Below, in pieces: positions 8,553 to 16,713 of a stretch of 23,190 nucleotides of DNA (position 1 is the stretch's first letter; every line of letters begins with the position of its first letter). The DNA comes from Sediminibacterium ginsengisoli. GTDB lineage: Bacteria > Bacteroidota > Bacteroidia > Chitinophagales > Chitinophagaceae. The notes below the pieces were generated by a model. The model made no database searches. It saw nothing but the letters and a program-made list of their open reading frames with translations, and was not told the origin of the DNA. The position numbers and the translations under genes were made by a program. The stretch spans positions 1 through 23,190 of the forward strand of contig CALPLN020000010.1 of assembly GCA_943324415.2 (NCBI GenBank), in the 5' to 3' direction.

Positions 8553-8897
8553 ATGGAAGAGGGTAAAAGACAAAAACAAGTAGCTGGTGCGATTCAAAGC
8601 ACTTTGAATGATATTTTTTTAAAATTGGGTTTGAACCATTTACAAGGCGGGATGATTTCCATCTCCTCTGTAAAAGTGACCCCAGATTTATTAGAAGCAA
8701 GGATCTATTTGAGTTTATTTCAGGTGGCAGACCAAGCTGATTGCTTTAAGAAGATTGAAGCAAAACAATGGGATATCAAAAAGCACCTTCAAGAAGCCAT
8801 GAAGCATCAATTAAGACGTATACCAGTTTTGCATTTTTATTTAGATGACACATTGGATTATGTATTTAAAATGGAAGAGATTTTAAAAAAATTATAA
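8553..8897 (+). CDS. rbfA: 30S ribosome-binding factor A
   Basis: This 114-residue protein matches RbfA, a small KH-fold factor that binds the 30S subunit and assists late maturation of 16S rRNA. Family features are the N-terminal helix MEEGKRQKQVAGAIQSTLND, the segment SISSVKVTPDLLEARIYLSLF (near 40-60) and the C-terminal IPVLHFYLDDTLDY. The start is ATG at 8553; an in-frame TTG three codons upstream is less likely. A CTTTG motif lies a few bases upstream but is a poor -7 match. The stop codon is one base before the next gene's start, so the two are probably translated together. Confidence 0.93.
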   Translation: MEEGKRQKQVAGAIQSTLNDIFLKLGLNHLQGGMISISSVKVTPDLLEARIYLSLFQVADQADCFKKIEAKQWDIKKHLQEAMKHQLRRIPVLHFYLDDTLDYVFKMEEILKKL

Positions 8898-8898
8898 G

Positions 8899-10113
8899 TT
8901 GCATTTTTTAATTGCTTGGCGTTATTTTAGGGGCAAATACTCCTTTCAGGCAATACAACTCATTGCATGGGTGAGCGTTTTCGCAATTGCCATTGGTACT
9001 GCAGCTTTATTGACCATATTAAGTGTGTCCAATGGATTCTCTGAAATTGTGAAAGGCTTGTATGCAGATTTTTATGCCGACTTGCGTGTCGTTCCTAAGA
9101 CCGCAAAATTTATACCCTTATCTCAAGCGCAATTGAATGGGATTAGACAAATTCCAGGCGTGCAATATGCAACTGGAATTGTTGAGAACAAGGCGATCCT
9201 TGTGCGAGGTGCGCAACAGACAGTTGTATTGATAAAAGGAGTCGACTCCAATTACATCCATATTAATAAAGTCAATCAATATTTAAAACGTGGCAGTTTT
9301 CTTGTGGGTAATGTAGACAGCCCTAAATTGGTCTTAGGTATTGGAGTAGAGGAGAACTTAGGCCTATTCAATACAGACTTAGGAGCGCCTTTGGAGTTGA
9401 TTGCGGTAGGTCGATCTGGGAAGTCATTAAAATCAATGGATCAGCTAAACCACTTAGTGGCAGTGCAGTCTGGTGCATTCTCAGTCCAACAAGAATTTGA
9501 TGCGCAATATGTGTTCACTTCCAATCAATTTGCACAATATTTATTTGACCTAGATACCAATCAATATTCAGGCATTGAATTGTCCATTGATTTAAGCAAA
9601 GAAAAAAGTATTGCTACAGCGATTCAAAATCAACTAGGGTCCAATTTTCTAGTGCAGAACAAATACCAACAAAATGCAGATTTGTATAAAATCATGCAAA
9701 CAGAAAAATGGATCATTTTTGCGATACTGGCTTTGATCATGGTCGTAGCTTCTTTTAACTTAGTGGGTGCATTAACGATGTTGGTTTTAGAAAAGCAAAA
9801 AGACATTCAGGTACTGCATGCAATGGGTGCAAGTGCTGGTACGATTCAAAAAATATTCCTTAGTTTGTCTATTGTCATGTCTATGACTGGCGCATTGCTT
9901 GGCGGACTGTTTGCAACCTGCTTGATTTTTCTACAAGCACAATTTCATTTCGTCAAATTACAAGGAGTAAGTTTTGTGATTGATTATTATCCCGTAAAAG
10001 CGGTATGGACGGATTATATTGCGGTGATTGGACTAGTGGTAGTCATTGCAATTGTAGCAGGATGGATCCCTGCAAAAAAAGCAGCTTCTAGGATTTTTGA
10101 AAAAATTGGATAA
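8899..10113 (+). CDS. FtsX/LolC-type ABC transporter permease
   Basis: This 404-residue membrane protein has the LolC/LolE or MacB/FtsX architecture: a short basic N-terminus (FLIAWRYFRGKY), one membrane helix at about 20-42, a large extracytoplasmic domain (about 45-265) and three C-terminal helices. The conserved FtsX region reads EKQKDIQVLHAMGAS. LolCE-type permeases release lipoproteins from the inner membrane to the LolA carrier, powered by LolD. No ATPase gene is adjacent, so the partner must be encoded elsewhere and the substrate is inferred. The start must be TTG at 8899: an in-frame stop at 8884-8886 leaves only five codons upstream and none is another usual start. It begins one base after the rbfA stop. 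Confidence 0.85.
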   Translation: MHFLIAWRYFRGKYSFQAIQLIAWVSVFAIAIGTAALLTILSVSNGFSEIVKGLYADFYADLRVVPKTAKFIPLSQAQLNGIRQIPGVQYATGIVENKAILVRGAQQTVVLIKGVDSNYIHINKVNQYLKRGSFLVGNVDSPKLVLGIGVEENLGLFNTDLGAPLELIAVGRSGKSLKSMDQLNHLVAVQSGAFSVQQEFDAQYVFTSNQFAQYLFDLDTNQYSGIELSIDLSKEKSIATAIQNQLGSNFLVQNKYQQNADLYKIMQTEKWIIFAILALIMVVASFNLVGALTMLVLEKQKDIQVLHAMGASAGTIQKIFLSLSIVMSMTGALLGGLFATCLIFLQAQFHFVKLQGVSFVIDYYPVKAVWTDYIAVIGLVVVIAIVAGWIPAKKAASRIFEKIG

Positions 10114-10134
10114 GCTAATTTATGGGTAGGTCAT

Positions 10135-10167
10135 AAAAAAAAGGGATGCAAAGCATCCCTTTTTTTT
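10135..10167. terminator. Bidirectional intrinsic terminator
   Basis: Perfect stem GGGATGC (10143-10149) / GCATCCC (10153-10159) with an AAA loop, preceded by eight A's and followed by eight T's. It serves the convergent LolC-like and transketolase genes from both sides. Confidence 0.95.
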
Positions 10168-10184
10168 ATTCGTTCAGTATAAGA

Positions 10185-11024
10185 TTAATAATCTCCTAAA
10201 GTCATTTCTAATTGTCCAAGTGCGTTTTCTAATTGTGCATCATTAGGTGCAATACCATGCCACTCATGTCCTGTCTCCATAAAGTCAACCCCTTTACCCA
10301 TCACTGTCTTCATCAATATTACAATCGGTTTTCCTTGTCCAGTCAATGTTTTCGCATGTTCTAAAGTGGCTACAATCTCATCCATATTGTGACCGTCCAT
10401 ATGTAACACTGTCCAATGGAATGCTTTAAACTTATCTTCTAAATTATCTAAATTCAAGACCTTGCTTAAAGGACCGTCAATTTGTTGACCGTTCACGTCA
10501 ATGGTCGCAATGTAATTGTCCACTTTGTTGTGCGCAGCAAACATGATTGCTTCCCAGTTTTGGCCTTCTTGTAATTCGCCATCACCATGTAAAGAGTATA
10601 CGGTACGATCGTCGTTATTGTATTTTTTTGACAACGCTGCACCAATGGCTACGCTCATGCCTTGCCCAAGAGATCCACTTGCAATACGAATTCCAGGTAA
10701 ATGCTCATGGGTAGTTGGATGTCCTTGTAAACGAGAATTGATCATTCTGAATGTAGCCAATTCTTTTACATCAAAATAGCCGGATCTAGCCAATACAGAA
10801 TAGAATACGGGTGAGATATGTCCATTGGATAAAAAGAAAAGATCTTCGCCTTTGCCATCCATATTAAATGATGGGTCATGCTTTAAAATTTTAAAATAGA
10901 GTGCCGTTAAAAAATCTGTACAGCCTAAAGAGCCACCTGGATGACCACTTTGTTGTGCATGTACCATTCTTACGATATCTCTTCTGACTTGTGAAGCTGT
11001 TCTTTTTAATTCCGCTGTTGACAT
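10185..11024 (-). CDS. Transketolase, N-terminal (thiamine diphosphate-binding) subunit
   Basis: This 279-residue protein covers only the first domain of transketolase, which transfers two-carbon ketol units in the pentose phosphate pathway. It shows HPGG (H28), SNGH (H69), the TPP/Mg motif GDGELQEGQNWEA starting at 147, and IDVNGQQIDG (near 175-184), which completes the metal site. It ends at MTLGDY where the pyrimidine-binding domain would begin in full-length enzymes. It is therefore one half of a split, two-subunit transketolase. The C-terminal half is not beside it: a terminator follows, and frr is divergent upstream. The ATG at 11024 directly precedes the conserved N-terminal helix, with an exact -7 box upstream. 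Confidence 0.92.
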   Translation of the reverse strand: MSTAELKRTASQVRRDIVRMVHAQQSGHPGGSLGCTDFLTALYFKILKHDPSFNMDGKGEDLFFLSNGHISPVFYSVLARSGYFDVKELATFRMINSRLQGHPTTHEHLPGIRIASGSLGQGMSVAIGAALSKKYNNDDRTVYSLHGDGELQEGQNWEAIMFAAHNKVDNYIATIDVNGQQIDGPLSKVLNLDNLEDKFKAFHWTVLHMDGHNMDEIVATLEHAKTLTGQGKPIVILMKTVMGKGVDFMETGHEWHGIAPNDAQLENALGQLEMTLGDY

Positions 11025-11046
11025 AATGTTGTTTTAACGATATGGA

Positions 11047-11054
11047 CAAAGATA
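11047..11054 (-). promoter_or_regulatory. Candidate -7 box for the transketolase gene
   Basis: TATCTTTG on the minus strand is an exact match to TAnnTTTG and ends 22 bases before the ATG. An upstream TTTG (minus strand, 11073-11070) is 15 bases away, shorter than the usual 19, so the -33 element is doubtful. Confidence 0.4.
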
Positions 11055-11105
11055 GAAAAATAAGCACCACAAAAAAAAGGTCGGGAAAGAATACCAAGGA
11101 TTTAT

Positions 11106-11113
11106 TAGCTTTG
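11106..11113 (+). promoter_or_regulatory. Candidate -7 box for frr
   Basis: TAGCTTTG is an exact match to TAnnTTTG and ends 20 bases before the frr ATG. I see no TTTG at the expected -33 distance. Confidence 0.35.
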
Positions 11114-11133
11114 CCTTCGCAAAACATTCAATT

Positions 11134-11697
11134 ATGTCAGAGGAATTAAAGAAAATAAGTACTGAAGCTGAAAATGGCATGAAAAAGGCCATCAATCACC
11201 TAGAAATAGAATTGTCTAAGATTAGAGCTGGAAAAGCGAGTCCTTCTATTTTGGAAGGGGTGAATGTAGATTATTATGGCGCGCCTACGGCGATTAGCCA
11301 GGTAGCGAACGTTCAGGTACTTGACGCAAGAACCATCAGTATTCAGCCTTGGGAGAAAAATATGTTGGCATTGATTGAAAGAGCAATCATGGGTGCGAAT
11401 ATTGGTATCACGCCACAAAACGACGGGGTGAACATTCGTTTATTCATGCCTCCATTGACTGAGGAGCGTAGAAAGGAAATGGTGAAGAAGGCAGGCGGAG
11501 AAGGAGAACATAGTAAAGTGGCTATTCGCAATATCAGAAGAGACCATATTGAGCAAGTGAAGAAATTGCAAAAAGACGGCACAAGTGAAGATATTTGTAA
11601 AGGAGCAGAAGATGCGATCCAAGCATTGACGGATAAGCATATCGCTTTAGTAGAAAAACATTTAGAAGTAAAAGAAAAAGAAATTATGACTGTTTAA
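11134..11697 (+). CDS. frr: Ribosome recycling factor
   Basis: At 187 residues this has the normal length of RRF, which with EF-G splits the post-termination ribosome. Diagnostic stretches are the opening helix (MKKAINHLEIELSKIRAGKA), the domain-2 segment VDYYGAPTAISQVANVQV, ARTISIQPWEK, and the closing long helix with LTEERRKEMVKKA and AIRNIRRD. The ATG at 11134 gives a conventional N-terminus. It stands alone: divergent from transketolase on the left and ended by its own terminator on the right. Uridylate kinase, a common neighbour elsewhere, is not present. Confidence 0.97.
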   Translation: MSEELKKISTEAENGMKKAINHLEIELSKIRAGKASPSILEGVNVDYYGAPTAISQVANVQVLDARTISIQPWEKNMLALIERAIMGANIGITPQNDGVNIRLFMPPLTEERRKEMVKKAGGEGEHSKVAIRNIRRDHIEQVKKLQKDGTSEDICKGAEDAIQALTDKHIALVEKHLEVKEKEIMTV

Positions 11698-11723
11698 TGG
11701 TCTAAGTACTTTGTCAAATAGGG

Positions 11724-11753
11724 AGCCTCCAATTTATGATTGGGGGCTTTTTT
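11724..11753 (+). terminator. Intrinsic terminator of frr, overlapping the end of the convergent EamA gene
   Basis: A 10-bp stem, AGCCTCCAAT (11724-11733) / ATTGGGGGCT (11739-11748), has one T-G wobble and a 5-base loop, and is followed by a T-run to 11753. It is oriented for frr only; the other strand has no U-tract. Its right arm and loop encode the last codons and stop of the leftward transporter gene. Confidence 0.88.
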
Positions 11754-12645
11754 GTTTTAGGAAGGGAATGAAATGTAGGTTCCCTCTATTGACAATATAG
11801 ACACCCAACAAGATCACGCCAAGACAAAGGACTTGTAGTGGTGCCAAAGATTCGCCATAGGCCAAACCCCATGCCACAGCTACGATTGGGATACCATAGG
11901 TCACCAAGGATCCAAATAAAATCCCTGCTTTTTTGACTAAATAATAAAATAAGATAGATGCCATAGAGGTACCCACCATGCCCAAAACAGCACTAGTTAA
12001 TGTGCTATGAATGACAAGTGGATTGCTAAAATCGTTCTCAAAAAATCCTGTGAAAAATAATACCGCAGCACTAGGCAGAATCAAGAAAGAAAAAGCAACT
12101 GATGCAATTTGAATGGATCCGATCTCTTTTAAATAACGGCCAACAGTGTGTACATTGATGCCATACATCAAAGTGGCAAGCAACACGAGACTCGCATAGG
12201 AAAGATGATCAAAATGCATTTCCTTTCCAGTTAAGAGTAAAAAGGTCAATCCAATAAATCCAATCAAGATCCCCAAGAACTTAATCGCTGTGGTTTGAAC
12301 TTTGTAGAATAGTACACCAACTAGTATGGTAAACAAAGGCGTTAAAGAGTTCAAAATGCCTGCTAATGCACTGTCTATTTTAGTTTCTGCAATACAAAAA
12401 AGATAAGCGGGAATAAAATTGCCTACGATCCCTGACACAATCACCAAGCCCATTTTGTCTTTGGGTATTTTACGGAATCCCTTGAGTGCAAAGGGCAATA
12501 AAACCAGTCCTGCAAAAAGCATTCTGAGTGAAGCCACTTGGTAAGGGGTAAAGGCCTTTAATCCTTCTTTCATCAAGATAAAGGAGCTACCCCATACGAT
12601 TGATAATAAGGCAAATACAAGCCAATTGGTCCACTTCTGTTGCAT
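11734..12645 (-). CDS. EamA-domain transporter of the drug/metabolite transporter superfamily
   Basis: This 303-residue protein has ten predicted membrane helices arranged as two EamA repeats. It starts with WLVFALLSIVWGSSFILMKEG, the classic first helix of the 10-TMS DMT exporters, and has PLFTILVGVLF (near 103-113) closing the first repeat. Members export amino acids or other metabolites; the substrate cannot be told. The last residues (KSPQS) and stop lie within the frr terminator hairpin. The ATG at 12645 is 70 bases from the divergent scpA start. Confidence 0.88.
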   Translation of the reverse strand: MQQKWTNWLVFALLSIVWGSSFILMKEGLKAFTPYQVASLRMLFAGLVLLPFALKGFRKIPKDKMGLVIVSGIVGNFIPAYLFCIAETKIDSALAGILNSLTPLFTILVGVLFYKVQTTAIKFLGILIGFIGLTFLLLTGKEMHFDHLSYASLVLLATLMYGINVHTVGRYLKEIGSIQIASVAFSFLILPSAAVLFFTGFFENDFSNPLVIHSTLTSAVLGMVGTSMASILFYYLVKKAGILFGSLVTYGIPIVAVAWGLAYGESLAPLQVLCLGVILLGVYIVNRGNLHFIPFLKQKSPQS

Positions 12646-12715
12646 CTATGCTGGTTTTGAACAAAGATGGCTCATTTTGGCTAAAAAATGGATAAATATC
12701 ACTTTCTTTGCATGG

Positions 12716-13585
12716 ATGAGCCAGCATACAAATTATTCGATTAAAGTAGACCAATTTGAAGGTCCATTTGACCTTTTATTGTTCTTTATTGAGCGTGACG
12801 AGATGGATATTTACAATATTCAGATCACTAAAATTATTAAGGATTTCTTGGAGTTTATCCATGCTCAAGACAAACTCAATATTGAATTAAGTAGCGAGTT
12901 CATTTTATTCGTTTCTACTTTGATGCGTATCAAGGCAAAATTATTGTTGCCAAGAAAAGAGATCGATGCTTCAGGAAATGAAATTGATCCAAGACAAGAG
13001 TTAATCGACAAAATTTTAGAATACAAAAAGTATAAAGAAGCCGCAGTGCAAATGGCCGACTTGGAAGCCTTGAGAATGTTGATGCTCAAGCGTGGCAATA
13101 TTCAAAAGGAAATGTCTTTGGTGGGTGAAGAAGCTGCAGAAGGCACTGAATTGCAGACAGTGACTTTATTTAAGTTGATGAAGGCTTTTGAGAAAGTCAT
13201 GACGCGTGTTCAAGATCGTCAAAACAAACCTGTACACACAGTAATTCGATATAATTATACCATGGAAGGCAGCAGAACATATTTGCTAACGATGGTGAAA
13301 GAGGGGCAAACAGTCGCTTTCGAGAAAGTGTTTGATATTTGCGAAGACCGTGTACACGCATTATTCTTGTTCTTGTCTATCTTGGAATTGGCACAACAGA
13401 AATACATGAAATTAATGGTCGGTGAAGGACGCAATAACTTTATCATCGAGTGGAATGAAAACAGAGAAGATGATTTAGAGCCAGGATACATTGAGCAAAC
13501 AGATTCTTACGAAACAAAGTTTGATCAAACTTCATTTGCGGATGCACCTGAGGAAGAAGGCGATTTTGATCCTAGTTTGAATTAA
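12716..13585 (+). CDS. scpA: Segregation and condensation protein A
   Basis: ScpA is the kleisin that bridges the SMC ATPase heads and binds ScpB in the bacterial condensin. The N-terminal block IKVDQFEGPFDLLLFFIERDEMDIYNIQI is diagnostic. Further matches are the SMC-neck helix, MRIKAKLLLPRK, and a C-terminal winged-helix with LFLFLSILELAQQKYM. An acidic tail closes the 289-residue protein. I chose ATG 12716 (MSQHTNYSIKV): the frame stays open upstream, but only into the leader and the divergent transporter gene, with non-family sequence. scpB is not adjacent. The TAA stop directly abuts the complement of the dxs stop, with no space or terminator between. Confidence 0.92.
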   Translation: MSQHTNYSIKVDQFEGPFDLLLFFIERDEMDIYNIQITKIIKDFLEFIHAQDKLNIELSSEFILFVSTLMRIKAKLLLPRKEIDASGNEIDPRQELIDKILEYKKYKEAAVQMADLEALRMLMLKRGNIQKEMSLVGEEAAEGTELQTVTLFKLMKAFEKVMTRVQDRQNKPVHTVIRYNYTMEGSRTYLLTMVKEGQTVAFEKVFDICEDRVHALFLFLSILELAQQKYMKLMVGEGRNNFIIEWNENREDDLEPGYIEQTDSYETKFDQTSFADAPEEEGDFDPSLN

Positions 13586-15508
13586 TTATCCTTCGGCTAA
13601 TACAGATTTTCCTAAAAGACTTTTTACAGCATTGGCAATGGCAAGCGCGTCGTAATGACATTCTTGTTGCAATTCTTTTACTGAACCATGTTCTACAATT
13701 GCATCTGGAATACCTAAAATACGCACTTGACTATGGTAATTATGTTCATTCATGAATTCCAATACAGCCGAGCCCAATCCGCCTACTACGGTTGCATCTT
13801 CTACAGTCACAACCAATTCATAGTTCTGGAATACTTCATGCAATAATGCTTCGTCGATCGGCTTCACAAATCGCATATCATAATGTGCCGGATCTATGCC
13901 TTCTAATCTTAAATTGCGAATCGCTGTTTGGGCATTGTTGCCTGGATGGCCGAAAGTTAATATGGCTACCTCTTTGCCTTCTTTTAATCTACGTCCTTGA
14001 CCAATCGTCAATTGTTCGAAAGGTTTTTTCCAGTCTACCATCACACCTTCTCCTCTTGGATAACGGATCACAAAAGGCAAATCCGTTGCTGGCAATTGAG
14101 CAGTATACATCATGTTCCTTAATTCTTGCTCATTCATTGGCGCAGCAATAATCAAATTAGGGATACATCTAAAGAAGGCAATATCATAACAACCATGGTG
14201 GGTAGGTCCATCTTCGCCAACCAATCCTGCACGGTCTAAACAAAATACAACGGGTAATTTTTGCAAGGCAACATCATGTATCACTTGGTCATAGGCGCGT
14301 TGCATGAAAGAAGAATAAATATTGCAAAAAGCTTTTACGCCCTGTGTAGCAAGACCAGCACTCAAAGTCACGGCATGTTGTTCGCAAATGCCCACGTCAA
14401 ATGCACGATCCGGCATGGCTTCCATCATGAACTTCATAGAAGAGCCACTTGGCATAGCCGGTGTCACACCCATGATCATTGGATTCATTTCCGCCAATTC
14501 TACAAGTGTCAAACCGAATACGTCTTGGTATTTTGGCGGCTGAGGTGTCTCAATCTTTTTCTTGATAATTTCTCCGGTCAATTTATCAAACAATCCTGGC
14601 GCATGCCACTTTGTTTGGTCCTTTTCTGCGAGTTCATATCCTTTTCCTTTTACAGTAAGAATATGCAATATTTTTGGTCCAGGGATTTCTCTTAAATCTT
14701 TTAATGTGTCTACTAAGTTGGCGATATTATGGCCATCAATTGGTCCAAAATAGCGTAACTGCAATGCTTCAAACAAATTGCTGCTTTTTGAAACCATACC
14801 TTTCAAACCTGCTTCCACTTTAGACGCCATCTCTCTAGTGAAGGTCTTGCCGATGGGCAGTTTCCCCATCAATTCCCATAATTCGTCTCTGAACTTATTG
14901 TAGGTGGGAGAGGTGCTAATATCCGTTAAATATTCTTTAAGCGCGCCCACATTTGGGTCAATGCTCATACAATTGTCATTCAAAATAATCAATACATCAC
15001 TGTCAGCCACGCCCGCATGGTTCATCGCTTCAAATGCCATCCCAGCTGTCATGGAGCCATCTCCAATAATCGCAACAGATTTTCTATTTTCACCTTTGTA
15101 TTTTGCTGCCATGGACATGCCTAGGGCTGCAGAGATAGAGGTGGATGAGTGGCCAACGCCAAATGTGTCGTAAGGGCTTTCGCTTCGTTTAGGAAATCCG
15201 CTTAATCCATTGTACTTGCGGTTGGTTACAAATGCATCTCTACGACCTGTTAAAATTTTATGACCATAGGCCTGATGTCCTACGTCCCAAACCAATTGGT
15301 CATAAGGGGTATTGTAAACGTAATGCAATGCTACACTGAGTTCTACCACGCCAAGGCTGGCCGCAAAATGACCTCCATGTACACTCACTACATCGATGAT
15401 GTATTGACGCAATTCGTCGCATACTTGGTGTAATTTTTCCCTTGACACCTTTTTCAGGTCATCAGGGTTGTCAATGTTCTTTAGTAATGGTCCGGCCTCA
15501 ATCAGCAT
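13586..15508 (-). CDS. dxs: 1-deoxy-D-xylulose-5-phosphate synthase
   Basis: DXS condenses pyruvate and glyceraldehyde 3-phosphate to DXP, the first step of the MEP isoprenoid route and a branch to thiamine and pyridoxal. At 640 residues (from ATG 15508) it has the full family length. Motifs include HGGHFAASLG (near 44-53), DVGHQAYGHKILTGRR, the TPP motif GDGSMTAGMAFEAMNHAG starting at 149, NDNCMSIDP, catalytic-region DVGICEQH with E376 (equivalent to E370 of E. coli), and the DXS-specific DRAGLVGEDGPTHHG. A TTG two codons upstream could also start the frame; ATG is preferred. Together with the nearby GGGP synthase homologue it fits isoprenoid metabolism, though they are not in one operon. 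Confidence 0.96.
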   Translation of the reverse strand: MLIEAGPLLKNIDNPDDLKKVSREKLHQVCDELRQYIIDVVSVHGGHFAASLGVVELSVALHYVYNTPYDQLVWDVGHQAYGHKILTGRRDAFVTNRKYNGLSGFPKRSESPYDTFGVGHSSTSISAALGMSMAAKYKGENRKSVAIIGDGSMTAGMAFEAMNHAGVADSDVLIILNDNCMSIDPNVGALKEYLTDISTSPTYNKFRDELWELMGKLPIGKTFTREMASKVEAGLKGMVSKSSNLFEALQLRYFGPIDGHNIANLVDTLKDLREIPGPKILHILTVKGKGYELAEKDQTKWHAPGLFDKLTGEIIKKKIETPQPPKYQDVFGLTLVELAEMNPMIMGVTPAMPSGSSMKFMMEAMPDRAFDVGICEQHAVTLSAGLATQGVKAFCNIYSSFMQRAYDQVIHDVALQKLPVVFCLDRAGLVGEDGPTHHGCYDIAFFRCIPNLIIAAPMNEQELRNMMYTAQLPATDLPFVIRYPRGEGVMVDWKKPFEQLTIGQGRRLKEGKEVAILTFGHPGNNAQTAIRNLRLEGIDPAHYDMRFVKPIDEALLHEVFQNYELVVTVEDATVVGGLGSAVLEFMNEHNYHSQVRILGIPDAIVEHGSVKELQQECHYDALAIANAVKSLLGKSVLAEG

Positions 15509-15656
15509 GCTCAAAATTTAGTAATGTAAATGTAAGTTAATAACAGAAATATTGGCTAAAAGTTGATTGTTATTTAAGATTGCCGATGAAACATCAATTT
15601 GACCATTAATCCAATAAAATAACCCAATATCGCATTGAAGGGTATAAATTTGAAAG

Positions 15657-16700
15657 GTGAAAAAACATCAATCAATTTATTGGATCTGCCAGATAGGCGG
15701 TTGGATGACATATGGACTAACCATCATCTTTTTCTCCTACATGCTAGAGAAACAATTAAGCACTGTTTTTTATCCCCGTTTACTGGCCAATATCCTTTTA
15801 GGGATCATCGTAACACATTTATTCAGGAAAGCAATGTTGTCTTTGTCATTGCATCCTCCTATGTCAAAATTTAAATGGTGGCAGCTTTTAGTTTTATTAC
15901 TGGCATTTGCAAGTGCATATAGTTTCTTGACAAGTTATGCAGTCGAAATTTTAAAATTATACGACGCGGCTAGAAAAATAAGTCTGCAGAGACGATTTTT
16001 AATCAGTTTAGTGATTGACACGCCGATTGTTTTCGTTTGGTTGTCAATCTATATTTTATGGCATTATATTGAGTTCACGAATTCCGAAGCGATTCAAAAA
16101 GTGAAGCTGGAAAGTCTGATCAAGGAATTGCAACTTAAAACGATTAAGTCGCAGATGAATCCACATTTTATTTTCAATGCACTTAACAGCATCAGAGCCT
16201 TGGTAGATGAGGATCCGCAACGTGCAAGACAAGCTATCACCGAGTTGAGTAATATTTTAAGAAGTAGTATTCAAGCCGATCAGGCAGAGGTAACAAGTTT
16301 AGAAAAAGAGTTGAATATTGTGAAAGATTATCTTGCACTTGAATACATCCGATTTGCAGACCGATTGATTGTGGAGTATGAAATTGATGCTGACACCTTA
16401 TCCAATCAAATGCCGCCAATGATGCTACAAACTTTGGTAGAAAATGCCATCAAGCATGGACTAAGTAAGCAACCCGGCAACTGTTTGATAAAAATTATTT
16501 CCAAATACGAGGACAGTAAACATTTACTAATGGTTCAAAATACTGGTGTGTTAGATCAGGAAATGGGTCGTGATGGATTTGGGTTACAGAGTACAAAAAA
16601 TAGATTAAATATTTTATATCGCGGCAACGCTTTATTTGAAATTTATCAATGCCAACCTACACAGGTAACGGCGAAATTAATTATTCCTATTGCCTCATAG
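15657..16700 (+). CDS. LytS-type sensor histidine kinase (His_kinase family, four membrane helices)
   Basis: This 347-residue kinase has four predicted membrane helices (about 9-30, 42-60, 77-98, 114-138) with no large outside domain. A short coiled coil and the His_kinase block KTIKSQMNPHFIFNALNSIR follow, with phospho-acceptor H170. The ATPase part shows the N-box LVENAIKHGL (N263) and glycine-rich GRDGFGLQSTKNRL (304-317). This belongs to the LytS/YehU class that pairs with LytTR regulators, as the next gene confirms. The opening IYWICQIGGW is common in Bacteroidota members. The start is GTG at 15657: an in-frame TGA six bases upstream leaves no earlier option. A TAAATTTG box lies four bases before it. 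The signal and target are unknown; no obvious transporter or target gene is adjacent. Confidence 0.9.
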   Translation: MKKHQSIYWICQIGGWMTYGLTIIFFSYMLEKQLSTVFYPRLLANILLGIIVTHLFRKAMLSLSLHPPMSKFKWWQLLVLLLAFASAYSFLTSYAVEILKLYDAARKISLQRRFLISLVIDTPIVFVWLSIYILWHYIEFTNSEAIQKVKLESLIKELQLKTIKSQMNPHFIFNALNSIRALVDEDPQRARQAITELSNILRSSIQADQAEVTSLEKELNIVKDYLALEYIRFADRLIVEYEIDADTLSNQMPPMMLQTLVENAIKHGLSKQPGNCLIKIISKYEDSKHLLMVQNTGVLDQEMGRDGFGLQSTKNRLNILYRGNALFEIYQCQPTQVTAKLIIPIAS

Positions 16701-16713
16701 TAAAAATGCAATT

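Noticed and set aside
12626..12715. Extended N-terminus for ScpA
   Set aside because: The extra 30 codons run back into the divergent transporter gene and do not resemble ScpA; ATG 12716 puts the conserved FEGPFDLL at the usual distance.
15549..15630. Inverted repeat ATATTGG / CCAATAT in the dxs-kinase intergenic region, plus a small GATG-AAA-CATC hairpin
   Set aside because: Short arms 68 bases apart in A/T-rich DNA are easily due to chance and match no known operator.
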